64,000 nt of DNA from CAYYMH01 sp964472785 (GTDB lineage: Bacteria > Zhuqueibacterota > Zhuqueibacteria > Thermofontimicrobiales > Thermofontimicrobiaceae): contig CAYYMH010000001.1 of assembly GCA_964472785.1 (NCBI GenBank), forward strand, positions 186,001 to 250,000. The letters are read 5' to 3'. Below are positions 8,387-18,165 of the stretch, piece by piece. The notes beneath the pieces are model-generated. The model saw only the letters and a program-made list of their open reading frames with translations, did no database searches and was not told the origin of the DNA. The first letter of the stretch is position 1. Each line of letters begins with the position of its first letter. The position numbers and the translations under genes were made by a program.

Positions 8387-9412
8387 TTATTTATTAGTGA
8401 TTTCTTTTAATTCTGCTTCAATTTGTGAAATCCGTTTCAACAATTCCGGAAGTTTTCTTAGTGCGGCCTCTTCTCTCTTGGCTTGCATTATGGGGCGCGC
8501 CGGATAGCCAAAAAATATGGAGTCGGGAGGCAAACTTTTTGAAACGCCGGATTGAGCGCCGATCGTGACATTGTCGCCGATTTCAATATGTCCCACAAAA
8601 CCAACCTGTCCTCCAACAATCCCGTTCTTTCCAATTTTTGTACTGCCTGAGATGCCGGTTTGCGCAGCGATCACGGTATTTTCACCAATCTCGACATTAT
8701 GCGCTATTTGAATGAGGTTGTCTAATTTGACTCCCTTTTTGATAATTGTTGCACCAAGGGTTGCCCGGTCGATTGCACAATTGGCTCCAATCTCAACCTC
8801 GTCTTCGATAATCACGATTCCCACTTGCGGGATTTTATGATAAGTTTCACCTTCACGGGCAAAGCCGAATCCGTCCGAACCAACAACGGTGCTGCTATGG
8901 ATAATTACGTTATTTCCGATACGGACCTGCTCGCGCAAAACCACATTGGGATAAATTACGGTGTGATCACCAATTTCGACTTCTTCGCTGATAACGACTC
9001 CCGGATGAATTTTTGTGTTTTTGCCAATAACACAATTTTTGTTTATTACTGCGCGGGCGCCGATACGGGTGTTTTCGCCGATAATGACAGATTCATCAAT
9101 AACAGCGGAAGGATGAATTCCTTCTTGCAGGGTTTGCATCGGTGGATGAAAATGGCGAAGCAATTTGAGAAATGAAAAATAAGGATTTTCCGTGCGGATA
9201 ATTGTCTTTTCGGTGTCCGGAAAATCCTTACCAACAATAACAGCCGAAGCATCAGTGGTTTCAATAAATTTTGCATATTTTGGGTTCGAGATAAAACTTA
9301 TTTCACCCTGACCAGCTTCCTCAATTTTGGAGACCCCGCTTATTTTAATTGCTCCATCGCCCTGGAGTGTTCCTCCGATATAATCTGCAATTTTTTTTAA
9401 TGTAACTTCCAT
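8387..9412 (-). CDS. lpxD: UDP-3-O-acylglucosamine N-acyltransferase LpxD
   Basis: 341 residues. An N-terminal uridine-binding domain (to about 100, with ISFISNPKYAK) precedes a left-handed beta-helix of hexapeptide repeats. The catalytic histidine region is LIQIAHNVEIGENTVIAAQTGI. A C-terminal helix (KREEAALRKLPELLKR) closes the trimer. The enzyme adds the second hydroxyacyl chain in lipid A synthesis. It starts 8 bases after the ompH stop, so translation of the two is probably coupled. Confidence 0.96.
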   Translation of the reverse strand: MEVTLKKIADYIGGTLQGDGAIKISGVSKIEEAGQGEISFISNPKYAKFIETTDASAVIVGKDFPDTEKTIIRTENPYFSFLKLLRHFHPPMQTLQEGIHPSAVIDESVIIGENTRIGARAVINKNCVIGKNTKIHPGVVISEEVEIGDHTVIYPNVVLREQVRIGNNVIIHSSTVVGSDGFGFAREGETYHKIPQVGIVIIEDEVEIGANCAIDRATLGATIIKKGVKLDNLIQIAHNVEIGENTVIAAQTGISGSTKIGKNGIVGGQVGFVGHIEIGDNVTIGAQSGVSKSLPPDSIFFGYPARPIMQAKREEAALRKLPELLKRISQIEAELKEITNK

Positions 9413-9420
9413 TTTTCGCC

Positions 9421-9981
9421 TTATTTGTTTACTGATCCTTTTTCCAATTCGTCTAAAACACTGTCAGTCAGATCAGCGATTTTATCACTGGCGTGAAGAA
9501 TATTTCCGGCTGCAGTATCTAAAATCAGATCATAATTTTCTTCATCACCAATTTTTTTGATAACACCATTTATTTTGTCTAAAACGGGTTGCATTAATTC
9601 AGCTTGCTTCTTGTAAATTTCGCCACTTTCAGGATTATATTTTTCCTGTTGAAATTGTTGTAATTTAAGCATCAGGTTTTGAATTTCCTGTTCCTTTTCT
9701 CTCTTTTTCGCTTCACTCAAAAGTAAGCTTTGTGATTCATATTGTTCCTGCAATTGTCTTAATCGTTCTTGCATTTCACGTCCTTCAGCCTGAAACTGAC
9801 GGTCGATTTCATCAATTTTTTTCTGAACGTCAAGCGCATCTTTAAACGTTGACAATATTTTTTGAGAATGTACATAAGCAATTTTTAAATCTTGAGAAAA
9901 TACGGGGATTGTCATGCATAAAACAAGCGAAAAAATTATCGCCACTTTTGTCAGGTTCAACATTCTCATTTTTTCCTCCAT
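9421..9981 (-). CDS. ompH: OmpH/Skp-family periplasmic chaperone
   Basis: 186 residues. A signal peptide ends near IPVFSQ (about residue 29). The mature chain begins DLKIAYVHSQKIL, the typical first strand of OmpH/Skp. Residues about 50-130 form a long charged coiled coil (many Q, E, K), the tentacle of the trimeric chaperone. Skp carries unfolded outer membrane proteins to BamA, which is the gene upstream in the transcript. A TTTTTCCTCC sequence before the ATG on the plus strand is the complement of a GGAGGAAAAA ribosome-binding site. Confidence 0.92.
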   Translation of the reverse strand: MEEKMRMLNLTKVAIIFSLVLCMTIPVFSQDLKIAYVHSQKILSTFKDALDVQKKIDEIDRQFQAEGREMQERLRQLQEQYESQSLLLSEAKKREKEQEIQNLMLKLQQFQQEKYNPESGEIYKKQAELMQPVLDKINGVIKKIGDEENYDLILDTAAGNILHASDKIADLTDSVLDELEKGSVNK

Positions 9982-10000
9982 AGTGATTAATTGAATTAGA

Positions 10001-10147
10001 GTTCTGCAAAATACTCCATTTTTAAAATTTTACTGTCATGCCTGAAAATGCAGGCATGACATAAGTTATTAGTAATTGAGATGAAGAAGACTCATGCAAT
10101 CGCAGGAGTGACATCTTTTATCCACTCGTTCAACTATTTTGCAGGAC
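10001..10147. repeat. MITE-like inverted-repeat element between bamA and ompH
   Basis: Terminal inverted repeats GTTCTGCAAAATA (10001-10013) and its near-complement at 10135-10147 (12 of 13) bound 147 bases. Inside, 10034-10061 is a compact palindrome, TGTCATGCCTG...CAGGCATGACA. An 11-base direct repeat ATTAATTGAAT lies on both sides (9986-9996 and 10152-10162), possibly a remnant of insertion, though the area is AT-rich. No reading frame of note is inside. Confidence 0.6.
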
Positions 10148-10211
10148 GTTAATTAATTGAATGTATTTATATTCCTTGATTAATTTGATTAATTAATTTG
10201 ATTATTTTATT

Positions 10212-10246
10212 TAACCTGAATTATAATAATGAATAATTCGAGTTAA
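10212..10246. repeat. Short dyad after bamA (TTAACCTGAATTAT)
   Basis: TTAACCTGAATTAT and a near-complementary ATAATTCGAGTTAA flank 7 bases, 16 bases beyond the bamA stop. Its outer sequence resembles the ends of the larger element at 37792-37982, so it may be a reduced copy. Confidence 0.4.
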
Positions 10247-10262
10247 TAAAGCTGATTTCCAA

Positions 10263-12584
10263 TTAGAAACTTTTACCGAACACAAAGTGCGGTTTCCACT
10301 GACCGAATCGTTCGCCGGTTTTTGAATCGTAATTATCAAAGCCGTACGCATAGTCAAACCCGATGATACCGATCATGGGCATAAAAACCCGAGCTCCGAT
10401 GCCAATTGACCGTTTTAAATCAAACGGATCAGTATCTGAAACGCTTTCCCAGGTGTTCCCGGCTTCCGCGAAAACCAGTCCGAACATTGTCGGATTGGGA
10501 ATAATTTGAAACCGAATCTCAGTTGTATATTTTAACATGACATTACCACCCGCCGAAATCGCATAGCCAGCAAGTGGATCATCATAACCGCGGAGTGGAG
10601 TGGACCTTGAAAGACCTTCGCCACCGAGGAAAAAATATTCGAGATACGGAATCTTCGAGTCTTTTTTCCACCCATCAATAAAACCGGCAATTGTGTGATT
10701 ATAAAGAATTAATTTCCAAAACGCCGGCGTAAACCAACTGGCCGACAAAATGTATTTCTGAAAGCCGACATTACCGCCAAGAAGTCCACCGGCGAATTCC
10801 GAAGAAAACGACACTTCCGATCCTTCAGTAGGAAATTCAGGACGGTTCAGGCTGTTACGACTAATGATCTGTGTAATACTGCTCGAAATTAAAGGCCATT
10901 CCTGTCCTACAATATTTCTTGGGTTGGTATTTCTAATACTTTCAACAAAATCCGACAATTCAGTTCGGTCGGCGCGATAAATCCAATCGCCGCGGAAGTA
11001 ATTATCAGGCCAGCGCAGTCGTTTTCCAAAACGGAGCGAGCCGCCCGTGCTTTGCTGTTTGTAGCCAATCCAATAGCTGTCCCGATGCGTGTCATAAAAA
11101 CTAAACCCTGCCAGGGTTGGTGTGTCCAATAACCAGGGTTCGGTAAAACTGATTTGAAAGGAACGGTAGTAACGTCCAAAATTCCAGTCAAAACTTAATC
11201 GCTGACCGTTTCCGAATAGATTGTTCATTGCCACACCGATGCTGCCGATTATTTTGTCCCGTTCGCTCCAGCCGGCTGACATGTTGGCCATGTCAGTTGA
11301 TTTTTCTTCCACTGTAAATTTTAAGTCTATTTTATCTTCTCCAACAGGCCAATAGTCGAGTTTAACATCAGAGAAATAATTTAAAACCCAGACTTCACGC
11401 TGGCTGCGTTCCAGTGCCGCTTTGCTGAACGTTTGACCCGGTGCAATACGTAATTCACGGCGGATCACTTTCTCTTTGGTTCGTGTGTTTCCGCCGATGT
11501 GAATCAGATTCACTTTGACAGGATTGCCTTCGGTAACTGTGAAATGGATATCGACGGTGTCTTTGGCGACAGGTCTCTCTCTCGGGTCGATTCGGGAATA
11601 AATATACCCGGAATCATAGTATAATGAGCCCAATCGTTCTACAAGTGCTTTTTGAATTTTCTCGGAATTATAAACATCACCTTCATCAAATCCAAGCATT
11701 GAATGGAGCCGCTCTTCGGAAAAAAGCTGATTTCCTTCCCAGGTGATATCACCGACATAATATTGGTTGCCTTCACGAATGGTGATGTCGATAAACAGAT
11801 CTTTCTTGCTTTCATCATAATAGACACTGTCTTTTACAATCTCCGCATCCCGGAAGCCTTCTTTCTGATAAAACTCGATGATTTTTTGTAAATCTTGTTC
11901 GTATTTTATTTCATCAAAATCCGCTCCGCGCCACCAGCGGTCTTCTTTTGTTTCCTTCATTTGTTTGCGCAATTTTCCATCTGAAAAATTCTGGTTGCCG
12001 AAAAAATTGATCTCTTCAACCTGAACTTTGTTGCCTTCGTCGATAACAAACCTTAAGATGACTTTTCCTTCACTTTCAGAATCATAAATTTCCGTGTTAA
12101 TTTCCGCTAACAAAAATCCTTTTTCCGCGTACATCTTTTTTAATTTTCTTCGGGCCTTGTTAATCTGATAATCAGATAACACCTGTCCCCGATAAAAGTT
12201 GAGCTCTTCGTCGATATCATTTTTTTTGATTTTTTTATTACCGAGCAGCTCAATTTTTTCGAGTCTCGGATACTCCTCAACACGGATCGTTAAATAAAGT
12301 CCGCCGGCAACCTCTTTATCGATAATGATTTTAATATCGGAAAAAAGGTTCAGACTCCACAGATTGCGAATCGCTTTTTGTATGTCTTCACTGGTGATTT
12401 CTGATCCGGGTGTTAAGCCGGAGTTGATCTGAATAATTGTTGCATCCGCTGTTTTATTGCCTTCTACTGTAACGCCCAATAGCTTCGCTGATTGACGTTG
12501 AGCAAAGATCAATTGCGGCAGCATAATAGCAGCAATTATGATAATAGTTAAAATAAAATTTTTATGTTGAACACCGGAAAACAT
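10263..12584 (-). CDS. bamA: Outer membrane protein assembly factor BamA
   Basis: 773 residues. A signal peptide (to about 29, ending FAQ) is followed by five POTRA domains (about 30-420; GGNTRTKEKVIRREL is the usual start of the last) and a 16-strand Omp85 barrel. Loop 6 contains the conserved VRGF-type motif here as LRGYDDPLAG (near 670). The chain ends in a barrel strand (HFVFGKSF) with the terminal phenylalanine used as targeting signal. BamA folds outer membrane proteins. Its transcript neighbours are tamB upstream and ompH downstream. Confidence 0.96.
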   Translation of the reverse strand: MFSGVQHKNFILTIIIIAAIMLPQLIFAQRQSAKLLGVTVEGNKTADATIIQINSGLTPGSEITSEDIQKAIRNLWSLNLFSDIKIIIDKEVAGGLYLTIRVEEYPRLEKIELLGNKKIKKNDIDEELNFYRGQVLSDYQINKARRKLKKMYAEKGFLLAEINTEIYDSESEGKVILRFVIDEGNKVQVEEINFFGNQNFSDGKLRKQMKETKEDRWWRGADFDEIKYEQDLQKIIEFYQKEGFRDAEIVKDSVYYDESKKDLFIDITIREGNQYYVGDITWEGNQLFSEERLHSMLGFDEGDVYNSEKIQKALVERLGSLYYDSGYIYSRIDPRERPVAKDTVDIHFTVTEGNPVKVNLIHIGGNTRTKEKVIRRELRIAPGQTFSKAALERSQREVWVLNYFSDVKLDYWPVGEDKIDLKFTVEEKSTDMANMSAGWSERDKIIGSIGVAMNNLFGNGQRLSFDWNFGRYYRSFQISFTEPWLLDTPTLAGFSFYDTHRDSYWIGYKQQSTGGSLRFGKRLRWPDNYFRGDWIYRADRTELSDFVESIRNTNPRNIVGQEWPLISSSITQIISRNSLNRPEFPTEGSEVSFSSEFAGGLLGGNVGFQKYILSASWFTPAFWKLILYNHTIAGFIDGWKKDSKIPYLEYFFLGGEGLSRSTPLRGYDDPLAGYAISAGGNVMLKYTTEIRFQIIPNPTMFGLVFAEAGNTWESVSDTDPFDLKRSIGIGARVFMPMIGIIGFDYAYGFDNYDSKTGERFGQWKPHFVFGKSF

Positions 12585-12681
12585 TACCAGACCTCCAATT
12601 CATATAAAATGAAAAATAAGAAATTTTTGTCTAATTGTAAAGGAAAAAATGATTTAAATTCAATTTTTTGTATTTCGCTTT

Positions 12682-15600
12682 TTAAAACGGGAACGAATGT
12701 CGCAACAATACTCTTTTATCTTCCCGTTGATCGAGCATTAACGTGTTGTAATCATACTCCATCTGCAACAGCAAATTTGAATTGATCCGATATTCCAAAC
12801 CGAATTTGTGACTCAAACCGAATCCCTCATGTTGATAACGATAGTCCATTCCCGCCTCTAATTGACCTGAATACATCAAAAATAGCTGGTCTGCCAGGTA
12901 TTTGCCAATCATCACTTTCGTGCTTCGAAGAAGAAATAACTTTGAATCAAAAACAAAATTGCGCTCCTCAGTTACATTCATTTCGATCAAATTTCGTGTA
13001 AAACGAGAACTGAATCTGACCATATCCAGTCTTAATGTTTGCTCCAACTGTCTTTCGAAAGGCCGAAATAAGGGGCGAAAAACTAAATTATCCGTACTGA
13101 TTCCAATGATATCGGTCGCCATTCCTTTAATATTTGACAAGGAATATCCCAGCGATGCTAAAATTTCGCCCTCGCTGTCTCCGAGGGTAGAGTTCTCTGA
13201 AGAGAGCTGAAACGTCACTTCTCCCAACCGGCCTCGTTTTTGGGCAACCCCAGTATCCTCATCCTTTGTCAGCAATGTTAGGTAGATGTAATACGGAAAT
13301 CCCGTGGAATCTGTTACTGTAGTTCGTGCTTCGCCATAAATAATGGGCAGCAACGCACTTTTATCAAACTCAACATCAGATTCATGAGAGACGTCCATGT
13401 CAAATTCTGCACCTGCCTTCAGCACCTGGAAATTAAGGTTTAAATATTCCACATTTCCGCGGGAAGATTCCAAAAGGCCTGTGACGCCAAAAGTATTTTC
13501 ATTTAAAACGCCTGCAAAGTTTAATCCGCCAATTCCTGCATCCAAAATCAAATCCAAATACACATTATCCAGGCCGCTCGGGATTTGGCGCTGATAATGA
13601 AGATTTTTACCGACCTGCGCCGTGACATCCCATTCAATTGTTTTTAAAACCCCGACAACCGGATCGTCATCTCTGTTCGCTGAATTTTCTGCTATAAAAG
13701 GAAAAGTGAAGTTCACATCTTCCAGCAATATTTTACCCCGGACATAAGGTTTCTCCACAGGGCCGGAAAAATAAAAATTTTCCTGAGTTGTTTTTCCCTT
13801 AAAAGCGAAATGTCCGAATTCACGTTTTTTCATCAGCGCAGGAATGTGTAACGACACGCCGGATGCCGATGTTTCAAGCGTAAAGATTCCAAAGTTTAAT
13901 CCCAATGCCGGAATGGTAAATGGTTCGAGCCGTTCATTTTTCAGACTCTCGATTCGACGGTGATTTCGAAACGTAAATGGCTTATTTTGTATCTTCCCTG
14001 AAATATATTCAACATTTAAAAATCCATCCTGTTCCAAATTTACTTTCATCGAGAGATCTTTGATTTTTGGCGCGACATCGCCCAGTCTTAAATATCCTTC
14101 TTTTAACTCTATCTGTCCCTCAGATGCTGTCAAATTCGATGGATTACCAGTGAACCGAACTCCCCACGAAGCGTCGCCTTTCGTCTCTTTGAAAAAAGAT
14201 GAGACTTCGGGTAAAATTGACAGAATATTGCCTTTTCCGAGTAAGGTTATTTCGACAGAATCCTGCTCAGTGTAGGGAATGTATCCCTTGCCATTGATTT
14301 CAAATTGATTATTTCGGACAATCAAAATTCGGTTTAAATGAATGCCTTTTTTCTGGTCTTGTTGAAATTCAAGGATATTTTTCATTTTATCCGCGCGGTT
14401 TTCGCCAAACTCAATCAGTGCCCGGTCAAAAGAGAATCGGCTCAGCTGTCCCTGGTCAATATTTATTGTTCCGGAAATATTCGGCTGGGATAATTTGCCT
14501 GTAAGCGTTAAACCCGTTTTTCCTTTTCCTGATAATAGATTGGATTTATTGAATAATACCGTTAAGGTTTCATTGAGTTCAAAGTCTGTCCCTTGAAAAT
14601 CAAGATTAATCGTATTGGATTCTAAATTAATTTCCCCTTTGGATGTTAAAATGACTTGTTCATTTTTCTTTAAATGAAGATTGTTTAAAATAAAGTTATT
14701 ATCTTTCATCAAAAAGGAGGTCGAGCCAGCATATTCCCCGATTCCATTAATTATGCATTCATTTAGTCCGATGTTTCCGTCCACAATTAAGTTGTTGAGG
14801 GTGCCACCGATGTATATTTTTCCGTTTAATTTGCCCTGTTCAAAATAACCCGGCTTTCTCATAATTAAGCGGCTTATTTCGTTTAAAGGAGAATGATTGA
14901 AAACTATCTCTGCTTCCACGTCTTTGTCTGGCTGATAAGTTATCTTGCCTTTACTTTGAAAAAGGTTGTTAATACGAAAATTGTTTATCAATAAATAATC
15001 GTCGTTTTTTACAATATCAAAATCTCCATCAAAAGAGCTGCCAGCACTTTCCAGGTTAATATCACCAAAAATTCGCCGATGATTTTTTCCTTCTTCAATC
15101 GTACAAATGAAGTTTGCATGTCGGTTCAATTGTTGATATTCGACATTCCACTGAAGATCACCATCAATTATAATCTTTTGTTTTTTTATTTTAAAGTTCA
15201 AGGTTGATCTTCTCAAATTCAGAATCTTTTCGAAATGTTTAAATTCATTAAATGGTTGAAGCAGATTGTGTGAACCGATCAATTTTATCAAAGATGTTTC
15301 TTTAGACTTAAACAAGTTCAGTTCAGCAGTCATCGCAAAAAAGCGATTCGGCTCGTTCAAGTCGATAAATAGTTTTCGATTTTTAAAATTTACGGTTCCG
15401 TTAAAAAAAAAGGCGGCATCCGGATTTGATTGAGACCCGGAGTTAATCGTTAAGGTACCTGACAGGTTGTTGAAATCACCGTTAGCTTGAAGTTCGAGGT
15501 GTGTCATAAAATTTTGTAAACTATCAAACGGTGGTTTAATCAAGGATTCAAATATATTTCCGCTTCCGATTACAGTCGCTTGAATACCTGGTTCAGGGTT

Positions 15601-16878
15601 GTTGAAATCGATTTGACCGGAAGATTGAAGTTGAATACCGTCCACATTCGTATTCATATTTTGAACCAAAAAGCGGTTATTTTTAAAAATCAACTCGCTT
15701 TTTGTGTTATGGAAAGTGATGTCCTGTAATTTTATCTCATCACTTGCAAAAGAAGCAGTCAACGATGGATTTTCAAATGTATTTGTCAGTTTACATGAAA
15801 TAGTCGAATTACCTTGAATGCCTGTTTTATGTTGATCATCGAATTCATTGACAAATTTTCCGAGGTCAAAAGTCGATGAATTTAAATCTAAATTCAGTCT
15901 GGGATTCAAGATGTTAAAAATTGTGCCCGAGACTTCTATCGGAGAACCATTCAATCTTATACTGGATGGCGTGATATGACAGTTCCACTCACGTATTTTC
16001 GTATTTAGATTAATGTCATCAAAAATTAAATTTTTGTCTTTGATTTTAACGGCACCGTTCCGAATTGAAATATTACCGTAAATGTTGAATCCCGGAGTAG
16101 CGTCTTTTTTCTCAGTTAACGAAATCGTTCCGTCGATCTTTCCCTGACTGATTTTATAATAATCCGGCAGAAAAAAAGAATCTTCCTGATTCCATTCATA
16201 ATTTTTAACATCGATATCAACCAGATCGAAATGTCCTCTGATCAAATCCATTTTTCCGGTCATACTCAAATTATAGTTTTTGGACTTGAATATTTTTCCG
16301 ACCAACCGTGCCTGAGCATAGCCCATATCCTTGGTACTCAGCCAACCATTTATGTCATTCCCTAATAAAATTTCCGTGTTCGATGTGTCGATGTAACTTA
16401 TTTTTCCTTTGGCAATGGTGATTCTCTTGATAAATTTTATGCTTTCAATACCCTTGAGATATTTATCAGTATCTAAATCTTTTAACGTTGAGTCAACAAC
16501 AGAATTTTGCGTGCTGTCCTGATAATTTTTTCGGATAAACAGGTGGGGTTTGATAAAAATAATGTCTTGCGGGATTTTTTTAAGCTGAAAGCCGTTTTTC
16601 AACAGATTGATAAAATTGAATCCAAGTCGAATATCTTCAATGTGTAAAGAATAATAATTCTTATTAAATTGGACAACAACATCCTTTAGATGTACTGCAC
16701 CAATGGACATGTCCAACTCTTGAAAATTGAAATTGTCACTCAGTACGGGTCTGATTTTTAAAAGTAAATAATTTTTTATTTTTTCATTGACTTTAATCAG
16801 GTGCCAACCGTGATACAATACAAGGGTTGTAAATCCCAAAAAAAGAGCAATGAATATTATCCATCGACGTGTTTTCAT
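12682..16878 (-). CDS. tamB: TamB-like translocation and assembly protein
   Basis: About 1398 residues from the ATG at 16878 (a TTG at 16905 in frame would add nine residues; neither has a clear ribosome-binding site). An N-terminal signal anchor (RRWIIFIALFLGFTTLVLYH) is followed by more than a thousand residues of repeating beta-strand segments (GxxxxxxGxixl...), expected to form a long groove across the periplasm. The C-terminal DUF490/TamB region has SLGYSLSN (near 1235), GKYLADQLFLMYSG and a final RHSFPF. TamB-like proteins work with BamA/TamA in lipid transport or outer membrane protein assembly; the adjacent bamA fits. Confidence 0.9.
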   Translation of the reverse strand: MKTRRWIIFIALFLGFTTLVLYHGWHLIKVNEKIKNYLLLKIRPVLSDNFNFQELDMSIGAVHLKDVVVQFNKNYYSLHIEDIRLGFNFINLLKNGFQLKKIPQDIIFIKPHLFIRKNYQDSTQNSVVDSTLKDLDTDKYLKGIESIKFIKRITIAKGKISYIDTSNTEILLGNDINGWLSTKDMGYAQARLVGKIFKSKNYNLSMTGKMDLIRGHFDLVDIDVKNYEWNQEDSFFLPDYYKISQGKIDGTISLTEKKDATPGFNIYGNISIRNGAVKIKDKNLIFDDINLNTKIREWNCHITPSSIRLNGSPIEVSGTIFNILNPRLNLDLNSSTFDLGKFVNEFDDQHKTGIQGNSTISCKLTNTFENPSLTASFASDEIKLQDITFHNTKSELIFKNNRFLVQNMNTNVDGIQLQSSGQIDFNNPEPGIQATVIGSGNIFESLIKPPFDSLQNFMTHLELQANGDFNNLSGTLTINSGSQSNPDAAFFFNGTVNFKNRKLFIDLNEPNRFFAMTAELNLFKSKETSLIKLIGSHNLLQPFNEFKHFEKILNLRRSTLNFKIKKQKIIIDGDLQWNVEYQQLNRHANFICTIEEGKNHRRIFGDINLESAGSSFDGDFDIVKNDDYLLINNFRINNLFQSKGKITYQPDKDVEAEIVFNHSPLNEISRLIMRKPGYFEQGKLNGKIYIGGTLNNLIVDGNIGLNECIINGIGEYAGSTSFLMKDNNFILNNLHLKKNEQVILTSKGEINLESNTINLDFQGTDFELNETLTVLFNKSNLLSGKGKTGLTLTGKLSQPNISGTINIDQGQLSRFSFDRALIEFGENRADKMKNILEFQQDQKKGIHLNRILIVRNNQFEINGKGYIPYTEQDSVEITLLGKGNILSILPEVSSFFKETKGDASWGVRFTGNPSNLTASEGQIELKEGYLRLGDVAPKIKDLSMKVNLEQDGFLNVEYISGKIQNKPFTFRNHRRIESLKNERLEPFTIPALGLNFGIFTLETSASGVSLHIPALMKKREFGHFAFKGKTTQENFYFSGPVEKPYVRGKILLEDVNFTFPFIAENSANRDDDPVVGVLKTIEWDVTAQVGKNLHYQRQIPSGLDNVYLDLILDAGIGGLNFAGVLNENTFGVTGLLESSRGNVEYLNLNFQVLKAGAEFDMDVSHESDVEFDKSALLPIIYGEARTTVTDSTGFPYYIYLTLLTKDEDTGVAQKRGRLGEVTFQLSSENSTLGDSEGEILASLGYSLSNIKGMATDIIGISTDNLVFRPLFRPFERQLEQTLRLDMVRFSSRFTRNLIEMNVTEERNFVFDSKLFLLRSTKVMIGKYLADQLFLMYSGQLEAGMDYRYQHEGFGLSHKFGLEYRINSNLLLQMEYDYNTLMLDQREDKRVLLRHSFPF

Positions 16879-17093
16879 TTTACGATAACTTAGGCTAAAT
16901 AACAAAAAAGCGATCCAATTATCAGAATCGCCATTACATTATAACTTCATTAAAACCATTATTTAAACGTTAGACTTACAATCAAAGTTCCTCTGCGCAC
17001 GAATCTGTTGCACAATATATGGATTTGTTTTATCTGTGCATTTAGACGAATAATCTGGTTAATAAGTTGTAAATTAAGTTGGGTACAAAGTAA

Positions 17094-17852
17094 TTAACTA
17101 TGGCTAATTTGTTCACTCACCATTCCATAGCGTCGTTCCCGCTTTTGAAAAGCACATATCGCCGTATAAAATTCTTTTTTACGGAAATCAGGCCAGAGAA
17201 TTTTTGTAACATACAATTCAGAATAGGCAATCTGCCAGAGAAGAAAATTGCTGATTCTCTTTTCCCCGCTCGTTCGGATCAATAAATCCGGATCGGGCAA
17301 ATCATGTGTATATAAATTTTTGGATATTAAATTTTCATCAATCTCATCGGGCTTGAGCTGGTCTTTTTGTATTTTTTTTGCAATTTCCTGAACAGCGTGG
17401 GTGATTTCCAAACGGCTACTGTAATTCAATGCTAAATTTACGATTAAACCGGTATTATCCTTTAGTTCGTTCGTCGCATATTTTATACCCTGTCGCACCG
17501 ACCTCGGTAATTCATTAATTACGCCAATAGTTTTCAGTTGAACATTGTTTTTATTCAACTCGGGCACTTCGCGTTTTACTGTATGAATCAAAAGGCGCCA
17601 TAATCCACTGACCTCATCTTTAGGCCGCTTCCAGTTTTCTTTTGAAAATGTATAGAGAGTGAGAACTTTTACACCCAGTTCACCACAGGCTTCTACGACA
17701 GCCCGCACAGAATTGATACCTTCTTCATGGCCTTTAATTCTTGATAAATTTCTGGCTTTTGCCCAGCGCCCGTTCCCGTCCATGATAATAGCGACGTGCT
17801 GTGGTATTTTGCCATACTCAATTATTTTTGCTTTTAATTCCTCTTCGTTCAC
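17094..17852 (-). CDS. uppS: Undecaprenyl diphosphate synthase
   Basis: 252 residues. Cis-prenyltransferase making the lipid carrier for peptidoglycan and LPS. Motifs: HVAIIMDGNGRWAK (catalytic Asp near 24), GHEEGINSVR, TLYTFSKENWKRP, and the C-terminal DLLIRTSGEKRISNFLLWQ with SELY. The start is a GTG at 17852 with GGAGAA about 7 bases upstream; no ATG is available. It is the first gene of the envelope block. The cdsA gene that often follows uppS is absent here. A modest promoter (TTGACT at 18006-18001, 16 bases, TAAATT) lies upstream. Confidence 0.95.
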   Translation of the reverse strand: MNEEELKAKIIEYGKIPQHVAIIMDGNGRWAKARNLSRIKGHEEGINSVRAVVEACGELGVKVLTLYTFSKENWKRPKDEVSGLWRLLIHTVKREVPELNKNNVQLKTIGVINELPRSVRQGIKYATNELKDNTGLIVNLALNYSSRLEITHAVQEIAKKIQKDQLKPDEIDENLISKNLYTHDLPDPDLLIRTSGEKRISNFLLWQIAYSELYVTKILWPDFRKKEFYTAICAFQKRERRYGMVSEQISHS

Positions 17853-18165
17853 AAAAACTTCTCCGCAACATAAAATATTTTCACATCATCAATATTAAAA
17901 TACAACTCCATTACTAAACATTGCAATAAAATCATCGCTTGAATTTCGTGCTAAATTTTGATGTAACAATTTCAATCAAATTTAAAACAAATTCAAAAAA
18001 AGTCAAGCTAAAATTCTGCAATAACGCTGCCATTTTATTTTATGAAATTAAACGCCTTAGCAATGATTCAAAAACGATATCAACCAAAAAAGCCTTCTGT
18101 TTAGTTAACTTTAAGCAGAAGGCTTTTCAAAATATCAACGTGTGTTCAAAATGATGCTTTGAACA
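17853..18165. other. 313-base spacer: terminator and a candidate uppS promoter
   Basis: No gene is seen. The stretch holds the terminator of the TPR gene (18088-18127) and, read on the minus strand, TTGACT-16-TAAATT at 18006-17979, a plausible but weak promoter for uppS with a leader of about 120 bases. Confidence 0.5.
18088..18127 (-). terminator. Rho-independent terminator after the TPR lipoprotein gene
   Basis: Perfect 12-base arms AAAAGCCTTCTG / CAGAAGGCTTTT around a 16-base loop, followed on the minus strand by T residues. Confidence 0.88.

Noticed and set aside
8825..9175. Open frame of 116 codons on the plus strand
   Set aside because: It mirrors the hexapeptide repeats of lpxD and its apparent repeats (ADND, NNSG) are the reverse of that gene.
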